Origin: an uncultured Pseudomonas sp.
GTDB lineage: Bacteria; Pseudomonadota; Gammaproteobacteria; Pseudomonadales; Pseudomonadaceae
NCBI RefSeq assembly: GCF_946885885.1
Contig: NZ_CAMPHN010000062.1
Span: 1-22,825 of the forward strand
Length of the DNA stretch: 22,825 nt
Direction: 5' to 3'
The first letter of the stretch is position 1. Every line of letters starts with the position of its first letter. Position numbers and translations under genes: made by a program. The notes beneath the pieces were generated by a model. That model did no database searches. It was given only the letters and a program-made list of their open reading frames with translations, and was not told the origin of the DNA. Below, piece after piece: positions 15,081 to 21,905 of the stretch.

Positions 15081-15971
15081 GTGAGCGCACTTATGCATCT
15101 GGAATCCTGGTCCCACGCCAGCTCCGCGGGTTTCACCTTGCGCGGTTGGCATTCGCCGCCCTCGGGTAAACCGCTGCTGCATTTCCTTCATGGCAACGGC
15201 TATTGCGGACGGGTCTACGAACCGATGCTGGCCGATCTCGCCGAGGACTTCGATCTCTGGCTGTGCGATATCCAAGGGCATGGCGACAGCGAGCATGGCG
15301 GGCGTTTCCATGGTTGGAACCGCAGCGCCGAACTGGCGCTGGAGGCATTCGCCGTGGGCCGCGAGCGCTTCCCGGAAATGCCGGTTTTCGCCCTCGGGCA
15401 CAGTTTCGGCGGGGTGTTGACCGCGCTGATGCTGGCGCGGCAGCCACGGCTGTTCCAGCGCGCGGTGTTGCTCGACCCGGTGCTGTTCACCCCGGCGATG
15501 ATCGGGGTGATGGCGCTTTCCGATGTGGTCGGCCTCAGCCAGCGCACGACCCTGGCGCGCAAGGCCCGCCAGCGCCGTAGCGTCTGGCCGGATCGCGCCG
15601 CCGCCCATGCCGGCTTGCACGGCCGCGGCATGTTTCGCGGCTGGAACGATGCCGCCTTCGCCGCCTATATCGCCCATGCGCTGAAAGACAGCGAACAGGG
15701 CGTCGAGTTGAAATGCCGGCCGAGTCGTGAGGCGGAAATCTTCGGCTCCTTTCCCAAGCGCCTGTGGCCGTCGCTGGCCAAGGTGGCGACCCCGACACAA
15801 GTGCTCTACGGCCAGCGCAGTTATCCCTTCGTCGCCAAATCGGTGGCGCGCTGGTGTGCCGGCAATGCCCATGTCAGCGCCCAGGTGGTGGCGGGCGGAC
15901 ATTGCTTTATGCAGGAGCAGCCGCAGGACAGCGCCGAGCGGGTCGGCGCCTTTCTGCTGCAGCGCGAATGA
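15081..15971 (+). CDS. poxA: Alpha/beta hydrolase, PoxA-like, coupled to beta-lactamase
   Basis: A 296-aa alpha/beta hydrolase. The oxyanion region is LHFLHGNGYCG, the nucleophile elbow is G106-H-S108-F-G110-G and the base is H274 in GGHCFMQEQP. The usual acid in a GxxD motif after strand 7 is absent: the segment reads YGQRSYPF with Ser at that place. D132 in LLDPVLF, after strand 6, is an alternative acid. The start is uncertain: GTG at 15081 or ATG at 15093, neither with a good ribosome site. The stop overlaps the beta-lactamase ATG (ATGA). The same pairing is known as poxA-poxB in P. aeruginosa, where the hydrolase gene precedes the oxacillinase gene. Substrate unknown. Confidence 0.82.
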   Translation: MSALMHLESWSHASSAGFTLRGWHSPPSGKPLLHFLHGNGYCGRVYEPMLADLAEDFDLWLCDIQGHGDSEHGGRFHGWNRSAELALEAFAVGRERFPEMPVFALGHSFGGVLTALMLARQPRLFQRAVLLDPVLFTPAMIGVMALSDVVGLSQRTTLARKARQRRSVWPDRAAAHAGLHGRGMFRGWNDAAFAAYIAHALKDSEQGVELKCRPSREAEIFGSFPKRLWPSLAKVATPTQVLYGQRSYPFVAKSVARWCAGNAHVSAQVVAGGHCFMQEQPQDSAERVGAFLLQRE

Positions 15972-16765
15972 GGTGTCCGATCATCGGATGGATTCTCGGT
16001 GGCCTGCTGTTGCTGCTCGTCGGCCAGGCGCAGGCGCTGGAATGGCGCGATAGCCCAGCGCTCGCGCAGGTCTTCGCGCAAGCCGGGGTGCCGGGCACCT
16101 TTGTGCTCTACGATGTCGAGCGGGATCTGCTGTTGGGGCATGACCGCACTCGCGCGCAAACCCGCTATGTCCCGGCTTCGACGTTCAAAATCGCCCATAG
16201 CCTGATCGGCCTGACGACGGGTGCGGTCACTAGCGTGGACGAGGTTTTCGTTTATGACGGCAAGCCCCGCTTCCTCAAGAGTTGGGAGCGCGATATGGGC
16301 CTGCGCGAGGCGATCAAGCTGTCCAATGTCCCGGTTTATCAAGAGCTGGCGCGGCGTATCGGCCTGGCACGGATGCGCGAGCAGTTGGCGCCGCTGGGCT
16401 TCGGCAATGGTCGGGTCGGTGAGGTCGTCGATCAGTTCTGGTTGCGTGGGCCCCTGGCGATCAGCGCGGTAGAGCAGACGCAGTTTCTCGCGCGCTTGGC
16501 GCAGGATCAGTTGCCATTGCCGCCGGCGATCCAGGCCCAGGTCCGGCAGATCAGCCAGCTCGAGCAAGGCGACGGTTGGACCCTGTATGGCAAGACCGGT
16601 TGGGCCACCTCGGTAAAGCCGGGCATCGGCTGGTGGGTCGGCTGGCTGGAGCGGGACGGCAGGCTCTACAGCTTCGCCCTGAACATGCCGATGGAGGATC
16701 TGGCCGACGCCAGCAAGCGCATTGAGTTGGGTAAGGCCAGCTTGCGCGCGCTCGGGTTGCTGTAA
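15968..16765 (+). CDS. poxB: Class D beta-lactamase, OXA-50/PoxB-like
   Basis: A 265-aa periplasmic serine beta-lactamase of class D. The signal peptide is about 1-23 (ending AQALE). Conserved motifs are S71-T-F-K74 (nucleophile and the carbamylated lysine), S119-N-V121, F145-G-N147, W158 and K209-T-G211, with GWWVGW after it. The second motif region (LREAIKLSNVPVYQELARRIG) closely resembles the chromosomal OXA-50 group of Pseudomonas. FGN replaces the more common YGN, a change seen in other OXA enzymes. The start ATG at 15968 overlaps the upstream stop, so it is read as the second gene of a bicistron. No mobile element is nearby, so it is an intrinsic gene, probably of narrow spectrum and low expression. 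Confidence 0.92.
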   Translation: MRCPIIGWILGGLLLLLVGQAQALEWRDSPALAQVFAQAGVPGTFVLYDVERDLLLGHDRTRAQTRYVPASTFKIAHSLIGLTTGAVTSVDEVFVYDGKPRFLKSWERDMGLREAIKLSNVPVYQELARRIGLARMREQLAPLGFGNGRVGEVVDQFWLRGPLAISAVEQTQFLARLAQDQLPLPPAIQAQVRQISQLEQGDGWTLYGKTGWATSVKPGIGWWVGWLERDGRLYSFALNMPMEDLADASKRIELGKASLRALGLL

Positions 16766-16768
16766 GCA

Positions 16769-17164
16769 TCACTCGTTACGCTGGCGCTCGTCCGGCCTGC
16801 TGCGCCAGCGATCCAGTTCGATGATCTGCGCGCTTTCGCGCTCCGGCTCGCGGAAGGGATGGGGCGCCAGCTCGATGCGCCCGGGGTGGCGGCCGAACAT
16901 GAGGATGCTGCCGCTGTGGCGCTGTTCGCCGGTGACGGTGAACTCGAACCCATAGATCCGCGCCAGCCGCTTATGGCCACGGGCATCGGCGCGCAGGGCG
17001 AATTTCTGCAATGCCACATTGCCGTCGAGCAGTTCGACATCGAGCTTGCCGCAGTGCTGTTTGACCGCCAGCAAGGCGCGCTCGCGGATGCCGTGGCCGT
17101 GCCACAGCCAGGCCAGCACACTGGCGAACAACATGACTAGGAATACATCGAATAGATCGATCAT
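16769..17164 (-). CDS. DUF3301 family membrane-anchored protein
   Basis: A 131-aa protein of the DUF3301 family, found in Pseudomonas and relatives, function unknown. The N-terminus is one membrane helix (about 3-21), followed by RERALLAVKQHCGKLDVELL and the conserved block RLARIYGFEFTVTGEQRHSGS, then GRIELAPHPF. The C-terminus is charged and probably disordered. It is convergent with the beta-lactamase gene, the two stop codons being 3 bp apart. A GGGAG ribosome site lies 6 nt before the ATG at 17164, and a small dyad (CCGCTT/AAGCGG, 17173-17188) surrounds the leader. Confidence 0.85.
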   Translation of the reverse strand: MIDLFDVFLVMLFASVLAWLWHGHGIRERALLAVKQHCGKLDVELLDGNVALQKFALRADARGHKRLARIYGFEFTVTGEQRHSGSILMFGRHPGRIELAPHPFREPERESAQIIELDRWRSRPDERQRNE

Positions 17165-17243
17165 CGTAACTCCCGCTTGAATAAGCGGAGCTTACCCTAT
17201 CTGCCGGGCATTCCAGCGCTCGACCGAGTTGTCTCAGCCGATG

Positions 17244-17271
17244 CCGGGGCGTTTGCCAAGCCTCGCCCCGG
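17244..17271. terminator. Candidate terminator downstream of the GS-like gene
   Basis: CCGGGGCG (17244-17251) and CGCCCCGG (17264-17271) form a perfect 8-bp stem with a 12-base loop, 15 bp after the stop of the minus-strand glutamine-synthetase-like gene. No T tract is visible. Confidence 0.4.
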
Positions 17272-17285
17272 TATCCGTGCCCCGT

Positions 17286-18653
17286 TCAAGCGTGGGTCAA
17301 ATACCAGCGCCAATCCTGTTCGCCGACCTCGCCCATGAATTGACGGAACTCGGTCCACTTGATCGCCAGGAACACCTTGAGAAAGTCCTCGCCTAGCGCG
17401 TCTTTAGCCCAGGTGGAGTTTTCCAGCGCGTGCAGCGCGCTTAGCCAATCGACGGGCAGGGTGTCGTGAAGCTGCTGGTAGCCGTTGCCGACGGTGGCCT
17501 CGCCCGGATCGATCTGCTGTCGGATACCCAAATGAATGCCCGCCAGGATCGCGGCGGCGGCCAGGTAGGGGTTGGCATCGGCGCCGCAGATGCGGTGTTC
17601 GATATGGCGACTGATCGCCGGCCCGGAGGGGACGCGGAACGACACGGTACGGTTGTTCACCCCCCAGCTCTTGGCCTGCGGCGCGTAGCTGTTGGCCTGG
17701 AAGCGCCGGTAGGAATTGGCGTTGGGACAAAAGATCGCCAGGGCATCGTCGAGCGTGGCCATCATGCCGCCGATGGCATGCCTGAGCAGTGGCGTGCCCT
17801 GGGGGGCGTCGCTGGCCATCAGGTTGTTGCCTTGGGCATCGGCCAGGCTTACGTGCAGGTGCAAGCCGCTGCCGGACTGGTCGTCGAACGGCTTGGCCAT
17901 AAAGCAGGCTTGCAGGCCGTGTTTGCTGGCCACGCCCTTGACCAGGCGCTTGTAGCGCAGGCCCTCGTCGATGGCTTGAAGGGCGTCGAAGCGGTGCTCC
18001 AGGGTCAGTTCGAGCTGGCCAGGGGCATATTCGGATATCGCCGTGCGCACCGGCAGGCCCTGCACTTCGCAGGCGGCATAGAGGTCGTCGAGAAACGGCT
18101 GCAATTGCTCCAGCTCATACACGCCGTAGACCTGCGGCGCCTGCGGGCGCACGCCGTTCATCTGTAATGCCGGTTGCGGTCGACCCTTGGCGTCGCGCCG
18201 CTGGTCCAGCAGGTAGAACTCCAGCTCCACCGCCATTACCGGGTGGTAACCCTCGGCCTTGAGCCGGTCGATGGCGCGGATCAGTACGTGACGCGGATCG
18301 GCCGGGGCGGCGGGCAGGCCGCGGGTCGGGTGCATGCTCACCTGCAATTGGCCGGTCGGCTGCGTACGCCAGGGTTGCAGGCACAGACTGCCGGGCAGCG
18401 GGTAGGTCCAGCAGTCGGCGTCGGCGACTTCCCAGACCAGGCCGCTGTCCTCGACGTCCTCGCCTTGAATGGTCAGGGCGAGGATCGAGCTGGGCAGCGG
18501 CCGGCCGTTTTCATAGAGGGCCAGCAACTCGTCGCGGTGCAGCAGCTTGCCGCGGGGAATACCGTTGGCGTCGATCAGCATCAGCTCGATCAGGCGCACC
18601 TCGGGGTGCTGGTTGAGAAAGTCGCGGGCTTCTTGGATAGCGGCGAACTGCAT
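17286..18653 (-). CDS. Glutamine synthetase-like gamma-glutamylpolyamine synthetase (PuuA/SpuI family)
   Basis: A 455-aa ATP-dependent ligase of the glutamine-synthetase superfamily, class GSI-beta-like PuuA/SpuI/PauA group. Such enzymes join glutamate to amines such as putrescine, protecting the amino group before oxidation. Visible motifs are the N-terminal DANGIPRGK (28-36), the metal-binding A141-V-E143-L-E145-F, SGSGLHLHVSL, and the nucleotide/glutamate region NNRTVSFRVPSG followed by EHRICGADANPYL. The adenylylation segment of true GlnA is absent, and the length is typical of the PuuA group. It is the second gene after the aminotransferase, 145 bp downstream across repeats. The amine substrate cannot be named from sequence. 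Confidence 0.85.
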   Translation of the reverse strand: MQFAAIQEARDFLNQHPEVRLIELMLIDANGIPRGKLLHRDELLALYENGRPLPSSILALTIQGEDVEDSGLVWEVADADCWTYPLPGSLCLQPWRTQPTGQLQVSMHPTRGLPAAPADPRHVLIRAIDRLKAEGYHPVMAVELEFYLLDQRRDAKGRPQPALQMNGVRPQAPQVYGVYELEQLQPFLDDLYAACEVQGLPVRTAISEYAPGQLELTLEHRFDALQAIDEGLRYKRLVKGVASKHGLQACFMAKPFDDQSGSGLHLHVSLADAQGNNLMASDAPQGTPLLRHAIGGMMATLDDALAIFCPNANSYRRFQANSYAPQAKSWGVNNRTVSFRVPSGPAISRHIEHRICGADANPYLAAAAILAGIHLGIRQQIDPGEATVGNGYQQLHDTLPVDWLSALHALENSTWAKDALGEDFLKVFLAIKWTEFRQFMGEVGEQDWRWYLTHA

Positions 18654-18674
18654 GGTGGTGTCCTTGCTTCTGTT

Positions 18675-18697
18675 CCCCTCTCCCTTCGGGAGAGGGG
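18675..18697. repeat. Short dispersed hairpin (CCCCTCTCCC type)
   Basis: CCCCTCTCCC and GGGAGAGGGG form a perfect 10-bp stem around TTC. It is the same repeat type as at 5250-5270. It lies between the aminotransferase and GS-like genes, just upstream of the GS-like ribosome-binding region. Confidence 0.75.
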
Positions 18698-18705
18698 CTA
18701 GTGGC

Positions 18706-18777
18706 GTAGGGTGGATGGCGCTTTATCCATCCACCGTGCGGGATATCGGTGGATGAGGAGAGCGTCATCCACCCTAC
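18706..18777. repeat. 72-bp imperfect inverted repeat (GTAGGGTGGATG element)
   Basis: The two 30-base arms (18706-18735 and 18748-18777) are inverted copies matching at 25 of 30 positions, around a 12-base loop. The ends are GTAGGGTGGATG and CATCCACCCTAC. This is a common dispersed element of some pseudomonads; a related short form is at 7523-7549. It sits within the aminotransferase-GS operon and could lower or process the downstream message. Confidence 0.8.
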
Positions 18778-18798
18778 AGTCTGTTCTCCACGCAGCGA

Positions 18799-20196
18799 TC
18801 ATCGGTTACTCGCGGGCGCCGGGATGGCCAGCAGTTCGCCGAGGGCCTGATCCAGGGTCGCGATCAGCCGGTCCACGTCCGCCGCCGTGGTGTCCGGGCA
18901 GCACAGGGTCATGTTGTGGAATGGGGTGATCAGGATGCCGCGGTTGATCAGGTACAGGTGCAGGGCCATCTGCAGCTCGTCGTGGAACGCCGCCTCGGCT
19001 TCGGCGCCGGTCTTCGGCGACACCGGGCAGAACTGGAACTCGCAACGCGCACCGAGCTCGGTCACCGACCATTGCAGCCCATGCTTGCCGATCAGGCGAC
19101 GGAAGCCGTCGGCCAGGCGCCCCGCCAGCGGCAACATATGGGCGTAGGCGGCGGCAGTCATCACCTGCTCCAGGTTGGCGCGCATGCAGTGCATGGCTAG
19201 AGCGTTGGCCGAAAGCGTCGTGCCCATGCCGCTGTGACCATGGCCGTGGCTGTCCTCGCGGTCGCGCTGGCGGGTGGCGGTCATGGCCTCGGCCATCGCC
19301 GCGCTGCAACCGAAGATCCCGCAGGGCACGCCGCCGGCGATCGGCTTGCCGACCACGAAAAAGTCCGGGTCGAGCCCCCACAACTTCGTACAGCCGCCGA
19401 TATCGGTGGAGATGGTGTGGGTCTCGTCGATGATCAGCAGGCTGCCGTACTTACGCGTGAGCTCGCGGCACTTCTGCATAAAGCCCGGCTCGGGCAGCAC
19501 CATGCCGATATTGGTCATCGCCGGCTCACACAGCAGGGCGCAGACGTCGCCCTGGGCCAGTGCGGCTTCCAGCGCTTCGACGTCGTTGAACGGGATCGAG
19601 CGGCTGAACTGGGTCAGGTCATAGGCCTGGCCGACCAGGCCTGAGCGCGGCACGGTCTGGCCGTCGCGGCAGCGCACCATGACGTCGTCGACGGTGCCGT
19701 GGTAGCAGCCGTCGAACACCAGCAGGGTCTTGCGCTGGGTGATCGCGCGCGCCCAGCGCAGCACATAGCGGTTGGAGTCCGTGGCGGTGGCGGTGACCTG
19801 CCAGAACGGCAGGCCGAAGCGCGCGGCCAGCAACTCGCCGCAGACCACCGCATCCTCGCCGGGCAGCATAGTGGTCAGGCCGTTGCTGGCTTGCTCGGCG
19901 AGGGCCCGGGCGATCGGCGCCGGCGAATGGCCGAACATGCTACCGGTGTCGCCCAGACAGAAGTCGATGTATTCGTGGCCGTCGACGTCATAGAAGCGTG
20001 CGCCGCTGGCGCGTTCGACGAACAACGGGCAGGGGGTCGACCAATCGGCCATCCAGTGCATCGGTACGCCGCCATACAGCGACTGGCGGGCGCGCTCGGC
20101 GAGGGCCGCGGACTTCGGGTTGCGCTCGAGAAAGCGCGCCCGTTCGCGGGCGACAAAAGTTTCCACCGCGCCGGAGTCGATGCCACTGCTAGTCAT
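18799..20196 (-). CDS. Class III (GSA-like) PLP-dependent aminotransferase
   Basis: A 465-aa fold-type I, class III aminotransferase related to glutamate-1-semialdehyde aminomutase. Motifs are the aromatic PLP-stacking FDGCYHGTVDD (Y165, H166), D257 in IIDETHT which pairs with the pyridine nitrogen, and the Schiff-base lysine K284 in VVGKPIAGG. The phosphate-binding segment reads VTATATDSNRY where most relatives have a SGTEA sequence. A loop H317-G-H-G-H321 precedes GMGTTLSANAL. It is not likely to be HemL, since the context is catabolic. The start ATG at 20196 has GAGGTG 8 nt upstream. It leads an operon with the GS-like gene and is divergent from a GntR regulator. Substrate unknown, probably an amine or amino acid with the amino group distal to the acid. 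Confidence 0.85.
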   Translation of the reverse strand: MTSSGIDSGAVETFVARERARFLERNPKSAALAERARQSLYGGVPMHWMADWSTPCPLFVERASGARFYDVDGHEYIDFCLGDTGSMFGHSPAPIARALAEQASNGLTTMLPGEDAVVCGELLAARFGLPFWQVTATATDSNRYVLRWARAITQRKTLLVFDGCYHGTVDDVMVRCRDGQTVPRSGLVGQAYDLTQFSRSIPFNDVEALEAALAQGDVCALLCEPAMTNIGMVLPEPGFMQKCRELTRKYGSLLIIDETHTISTDIGGCTKLWGLDPDFFVVGKPIAGGVPCGIFGCSAAMAEAMTATRQRDREDSHGHGHSGMGTTLSANALAMHCMRANLEQVMTAAAYAHMLPLAGRLADGFRRLIGKHGLQWSVTELGARCEFQFCPVSPKTGAEAEAAFHDELQMALHLYLINRGILITPFHNMTLCCPDTTAADVDRLIATLDQALGELLAIPAPASNR

Positions 20197-20225
20197 TTTT
20201 GAACACCTCGTTCGAATTTGCGAAC

Positions 20226-20254
20226 ATAATATTTTGTGATCACAAATAAAGCAA
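20226..20254 (-). promoter_or_regulatory. Sigma-70-type promoter of the aminotransferase operon
   Basis: Read on the minus strand, TTGCTT (20254-20249) and TATTAT (20231-20226) are separated by exactly 17 bp. The -10 matches consensus at five of six positions, the -35 at three of six. Transcription would start about 20-25 bp before the ATG. Operator O1 lies wholly within the spacer, as expected for repression by steric block. Confidence 0.6.
20233..20246. promoter_or_regulatory. Operator O1, TTTGTGATCACAAA
   Basis: A perfect 14-bp palindrome, located in the spacer of the leftward promoter. Its core TTGTGATCACAA recurs at 20296-20307. Twofold sites with TGT/ACA ends are typical of FadR-subfamily GntR proteins, and such a gene lies next to it. 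It lacks the central 6-bp spacer of a CRP/Vfr site. Confidence 0.75.
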
Positions 20255-20295
20255 TAGATGCTAGATTCTGCTTCTGATGTCCATTTTTGTGAACT

Positions 20296-20307
20296 TTGTG
20301 ATCACAA
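20296..20307. promoter_or_regulatory. Operator O2, TTGTGATCACAA
   Basis: A second perfect 12-bp copy of the O1 core, with centre-to-centre distance of 62 bp, close to six helical turns. An extra half-site TTTGTGA is 3 bp upstream. It may control the regulator gene itself and allow looping with O1. Confidence 0.72.
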
Positions 20308-20354
20308 TAAGAGCGGTTTGGCGCCACCGACTGAGTCCGTGTGACGCTGCCGGG

Positions 20355-20393
20355 CGAGCTGTTCCAGCTCGATCCGGACTTTGCTCTGGATCG
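20355..20393 (+). other. Two tandem hairpins in the GntR leader
   Basis: CGAGCTG/CAGCTCG (20355-20371, 3-base loop) is immediately followed by CGATCC/GGATCG (20370-20375 and 20388-20393, 12-base loop); the two share two bases. They lie downstream of O2, so they would be part of the regulator mRNA leader if it starts near O2. Function unknown. Confidence 0.4.
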
Positions 20394-20494
20394 CCGATGG
20401 CGTACAGCGCGATCAACCAGGCCGTACCTCGGAGTACACTCCCGGCGGCCGAGGGGGTCCATCATCAACGGTCACTGAACAGGAGGCGTTTCCC

Positions 20495-20554
20495 ATGCGT
20501 GACTGCTTGCTCACCCTGAGCCAATTACCTGCCCCGCCAGCACGAGGGCGCTGA
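20495..20554 (+). CDS. 19-codon leader ORF upstream of the GntR gene
   Basis: An ATG is preceded by AGGAGGCG (20481-20488) at 6 nt, the best ribosome site in the window. The ORF encodes MRDCLLTLSQLPAPPARGR and stops at TGA (20552-20554), 6 bp before the GntR ATG and in the same frame. The GntR gene itself has only a modest GAGGG site. It may be a leader peptide that couples translation to the regulator, or the old N-terminus of a longer regulator cut off by a stop codon. Coding is not proven. Confidence 0.45.
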   Translation: MRDCLLTLSQLPAPPARGR

Positions 20555-20560
20555 TCGACC

Positions 20561-21226
20561 ATGGCCGACAATCTGCAGGAGCAGCTTTACCAACGGATTC
20601 GCGAAGGCTTGCTGGCGGGGCGTTTCCAGCCCGGCGAGCGGATGAAAATCCGTGATCTGGCGAGCGAATGGGGCACCAGCCCGATGCCGGTGCGCGCAGC
20701 GTTGCAGCGCCTGGTCGCGGAAGGTGCGCTGGAGGGCGAGCCACAACGCTCGGTGCGGGTGCCCGCCATGACCCGCGCGCGCTTCGAGCATATTCTGCAG
20801 GTGCGCCTAAGCCTGGAAGGCTTGGCCGTGGAGCTGGCCGCGCCGCGCCTGGATGCGGCGGATCTGGCAGCGTTGGCCGAATTCAGCGCGCGTATGGCGC
20901 AGGCGCTGGAGGTACGCGACGTGCAGGGCTACTTGCGCGCCAACAGTGCCTTCCACCTGCGCCTGTACCGTGGCTGCGACAACGCGATTCTGCTGCGCAT
21001 GATCGAGACGTTGTGGTTGCAGGTCGGGCCCTTCTTCAACCGACTGTTTACCGAGGCCGACCTGTCGCTGCGCCTCAACGACTTTCATGGGCAGGCGCTG
21101 GCGGCGCTTACGGCGGGGGACGGCCAGGGTGCGCGGGCGGCGATCGAACAGGATCTGCGCTACTTCGGCCAGTTCCTGCTCAACCTGTTGGATCTGGAGC
21201 AGCCTGTCGGCCCTGGTCGGGCCTAG
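20561..21226 (+). CDS. GntR family regulator, FCD (FadR) subfamily
   Basis: A 221-aa DNA-binding regulator. The N-terminal winged helix (about 4-70) includes YQRIREGLLAGRFQPGERMK, LASEWGTSPMPVRAALQRL and a wing ending PQRSVRVP, all typical of GntR. The C-terminal all-helical FCD domain (about 77-205) has LRLSLEGLAVELAA and the metal/ligand-binding residues in NSAFHLRLY and NDFHGQALAAL (His residues conserved in the subfamily). It is divergent from the aminotransferase-GS operon and very likely represses it through O1/O2, released by a pathway compound; the effector is unknown. The ATG at 20561 is in frame with an upstream 19-codon ORF ending in a stop. Confidence 0.87.
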   Translation: MADNLQEQLYQRIREGLLAGRFQPGERMKIRDLASEWGTSPMPVRAALQRLVAEGALEGEPQRSVRVPAMTRARFEHILQVRLSLEGLAVELAAPRLDAADLAALAEFSARMAQALEVRDVQGYLRANSAFHLRLYRGCDNAILLRMIETLWLQVGPFFNRLFTEADLSLRLNDFHGQALAALTAGDGQGARAAIEQDLRYFGQFLLNLLDLEQPVGPGRA

Positions 21227-21351
21227 GTGGCACGGTCTGTCCTGCTCAAGGGCGGTCGATCTGTGCAATCTGCTCGGCAGGCTGCTTGCCGCCTGCGCCG
21301 ATCTTGGATAGCGTGCGTGGCTTAGGCGTAACCTACGACAAGGACATCAGA

Positions 21352-21885
21352 ATGCAGTGCCCCGCATGTAGAACCGTTGAACTGAAACCCACCAAACTGG
21401 ATGACGGCTTGCTCGCCCATGGCTGTGCGCAATGTTCCGGCGCCTTGGTCGCTTTGCTGTATTACCGCGACTGGGCCGAGCGTAGCGCCGAAGACGATCA
21501 ACCGGCGACGGAGGTGGCGAGCTGCGAACCGAGTGAAACCCACACGGCGCTGACCTGCCCGAAGTGCAGCAAGTTGATGAGCAAGTTTCAGATCAGCGGC
21601 ACCCGGGGCAACCGCCTGGATCTGTGCAACTCCTGCGACGAAGCCTGGCTGGATGGCGGTGAATGGCAACTGCTCAAGGCGTTGGAGTTGAGCCGCAAGA
21701 TGCCGGCCATTTTCACCGAAGCCTGGCAGCGTCAGGTGCGTCAGGAAGCGTCCGAGGATGCCCGTCGGCAGCGCTTCAAGCGTCTCGCCGGCGATGAGGC
21801 GATCGAGCGTGCCGATGAGGTGCGGGCCTGGTTGAAGGATCACCCGCAACGCCGCGAGTTACTGTTCTATATCGGTCACGAGTGA
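21352..21885 (+). CDS. zf-TFIIB zinc-ribbon protein
   Basis: A 177-aa protein with two zinc-ribbon halves. The first has C3-P-A-C6 and C25-A-Q-C28, the second LTCPKCSK and LCNSCDEAWLDGGEW, the latter block being diagnostic of the zf-TFIIB domain family. The C-terminal third is charged and helical (RQVRQEASEDARRQRFK). The function of these bacterial proteins is unknown. The ATG at 21352 has AAGGA 7 nt upstream and the zinc motif begins at residue 3, as usual. The following gene begins 20 bp after the stop codon, so the two are probably cotranscribed. Confidence 0.82.
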   Translation: MQCPACRTVELKPTKLDDGLLAHGCAQCSGALVALLYYRDWAERSAEDDQPATEVASCEPSETHTALTCPKCSKLMSKFQISGTRGNRLDLCNSCDEAWLDGGEWQLLKALELSRKMPAIFTEAWQRQVRQEASEDARRQRFKRLAGDEAIERADEVRAWLKDHPQRRELLFYIGHE

Positions 21886-21905
21886 TCCGGCGCACCAGGA
21901 CCCAG

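Larger units (their letters stand above)
20197..20560. promoter_or_regulatory. 364-bp divergent control region, aminotransferase / GntR regulator
   Basis: This gene-poor stretch holds, from left to right: a GTTCG...CGAAC dyad (20210-20225), a leftward promoter with operator O1, a half-site TTTGTGA (20286-20292), operator O2 (20296-20307), two tandem hairpins (20355-20393), and a 19-codon leader ORF with a strong ribosome site (20495-20554). No other gene is supported. Confidence 0.7.

Noticed and set aside
15764..15967. N-terminal extension of the beta-lactamase frame.
   Set aside because: It overlaps the hydrolase gene in another frame and would bury the signal peptide; ATG 15968 is the proper start.
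17466..18167. Plus-strand ORF of 233 codons.
   Set aside because: Antisense to the GS-like gene, whose motifs are unambiguous.
20233..20307. CRP/Vfr binding sites (TGTGA...TCACA).
   Set aside because: The half-sites abut with no 6-bp spacer, so they do not fit the CRP consensus; a GntR operator is simpler.
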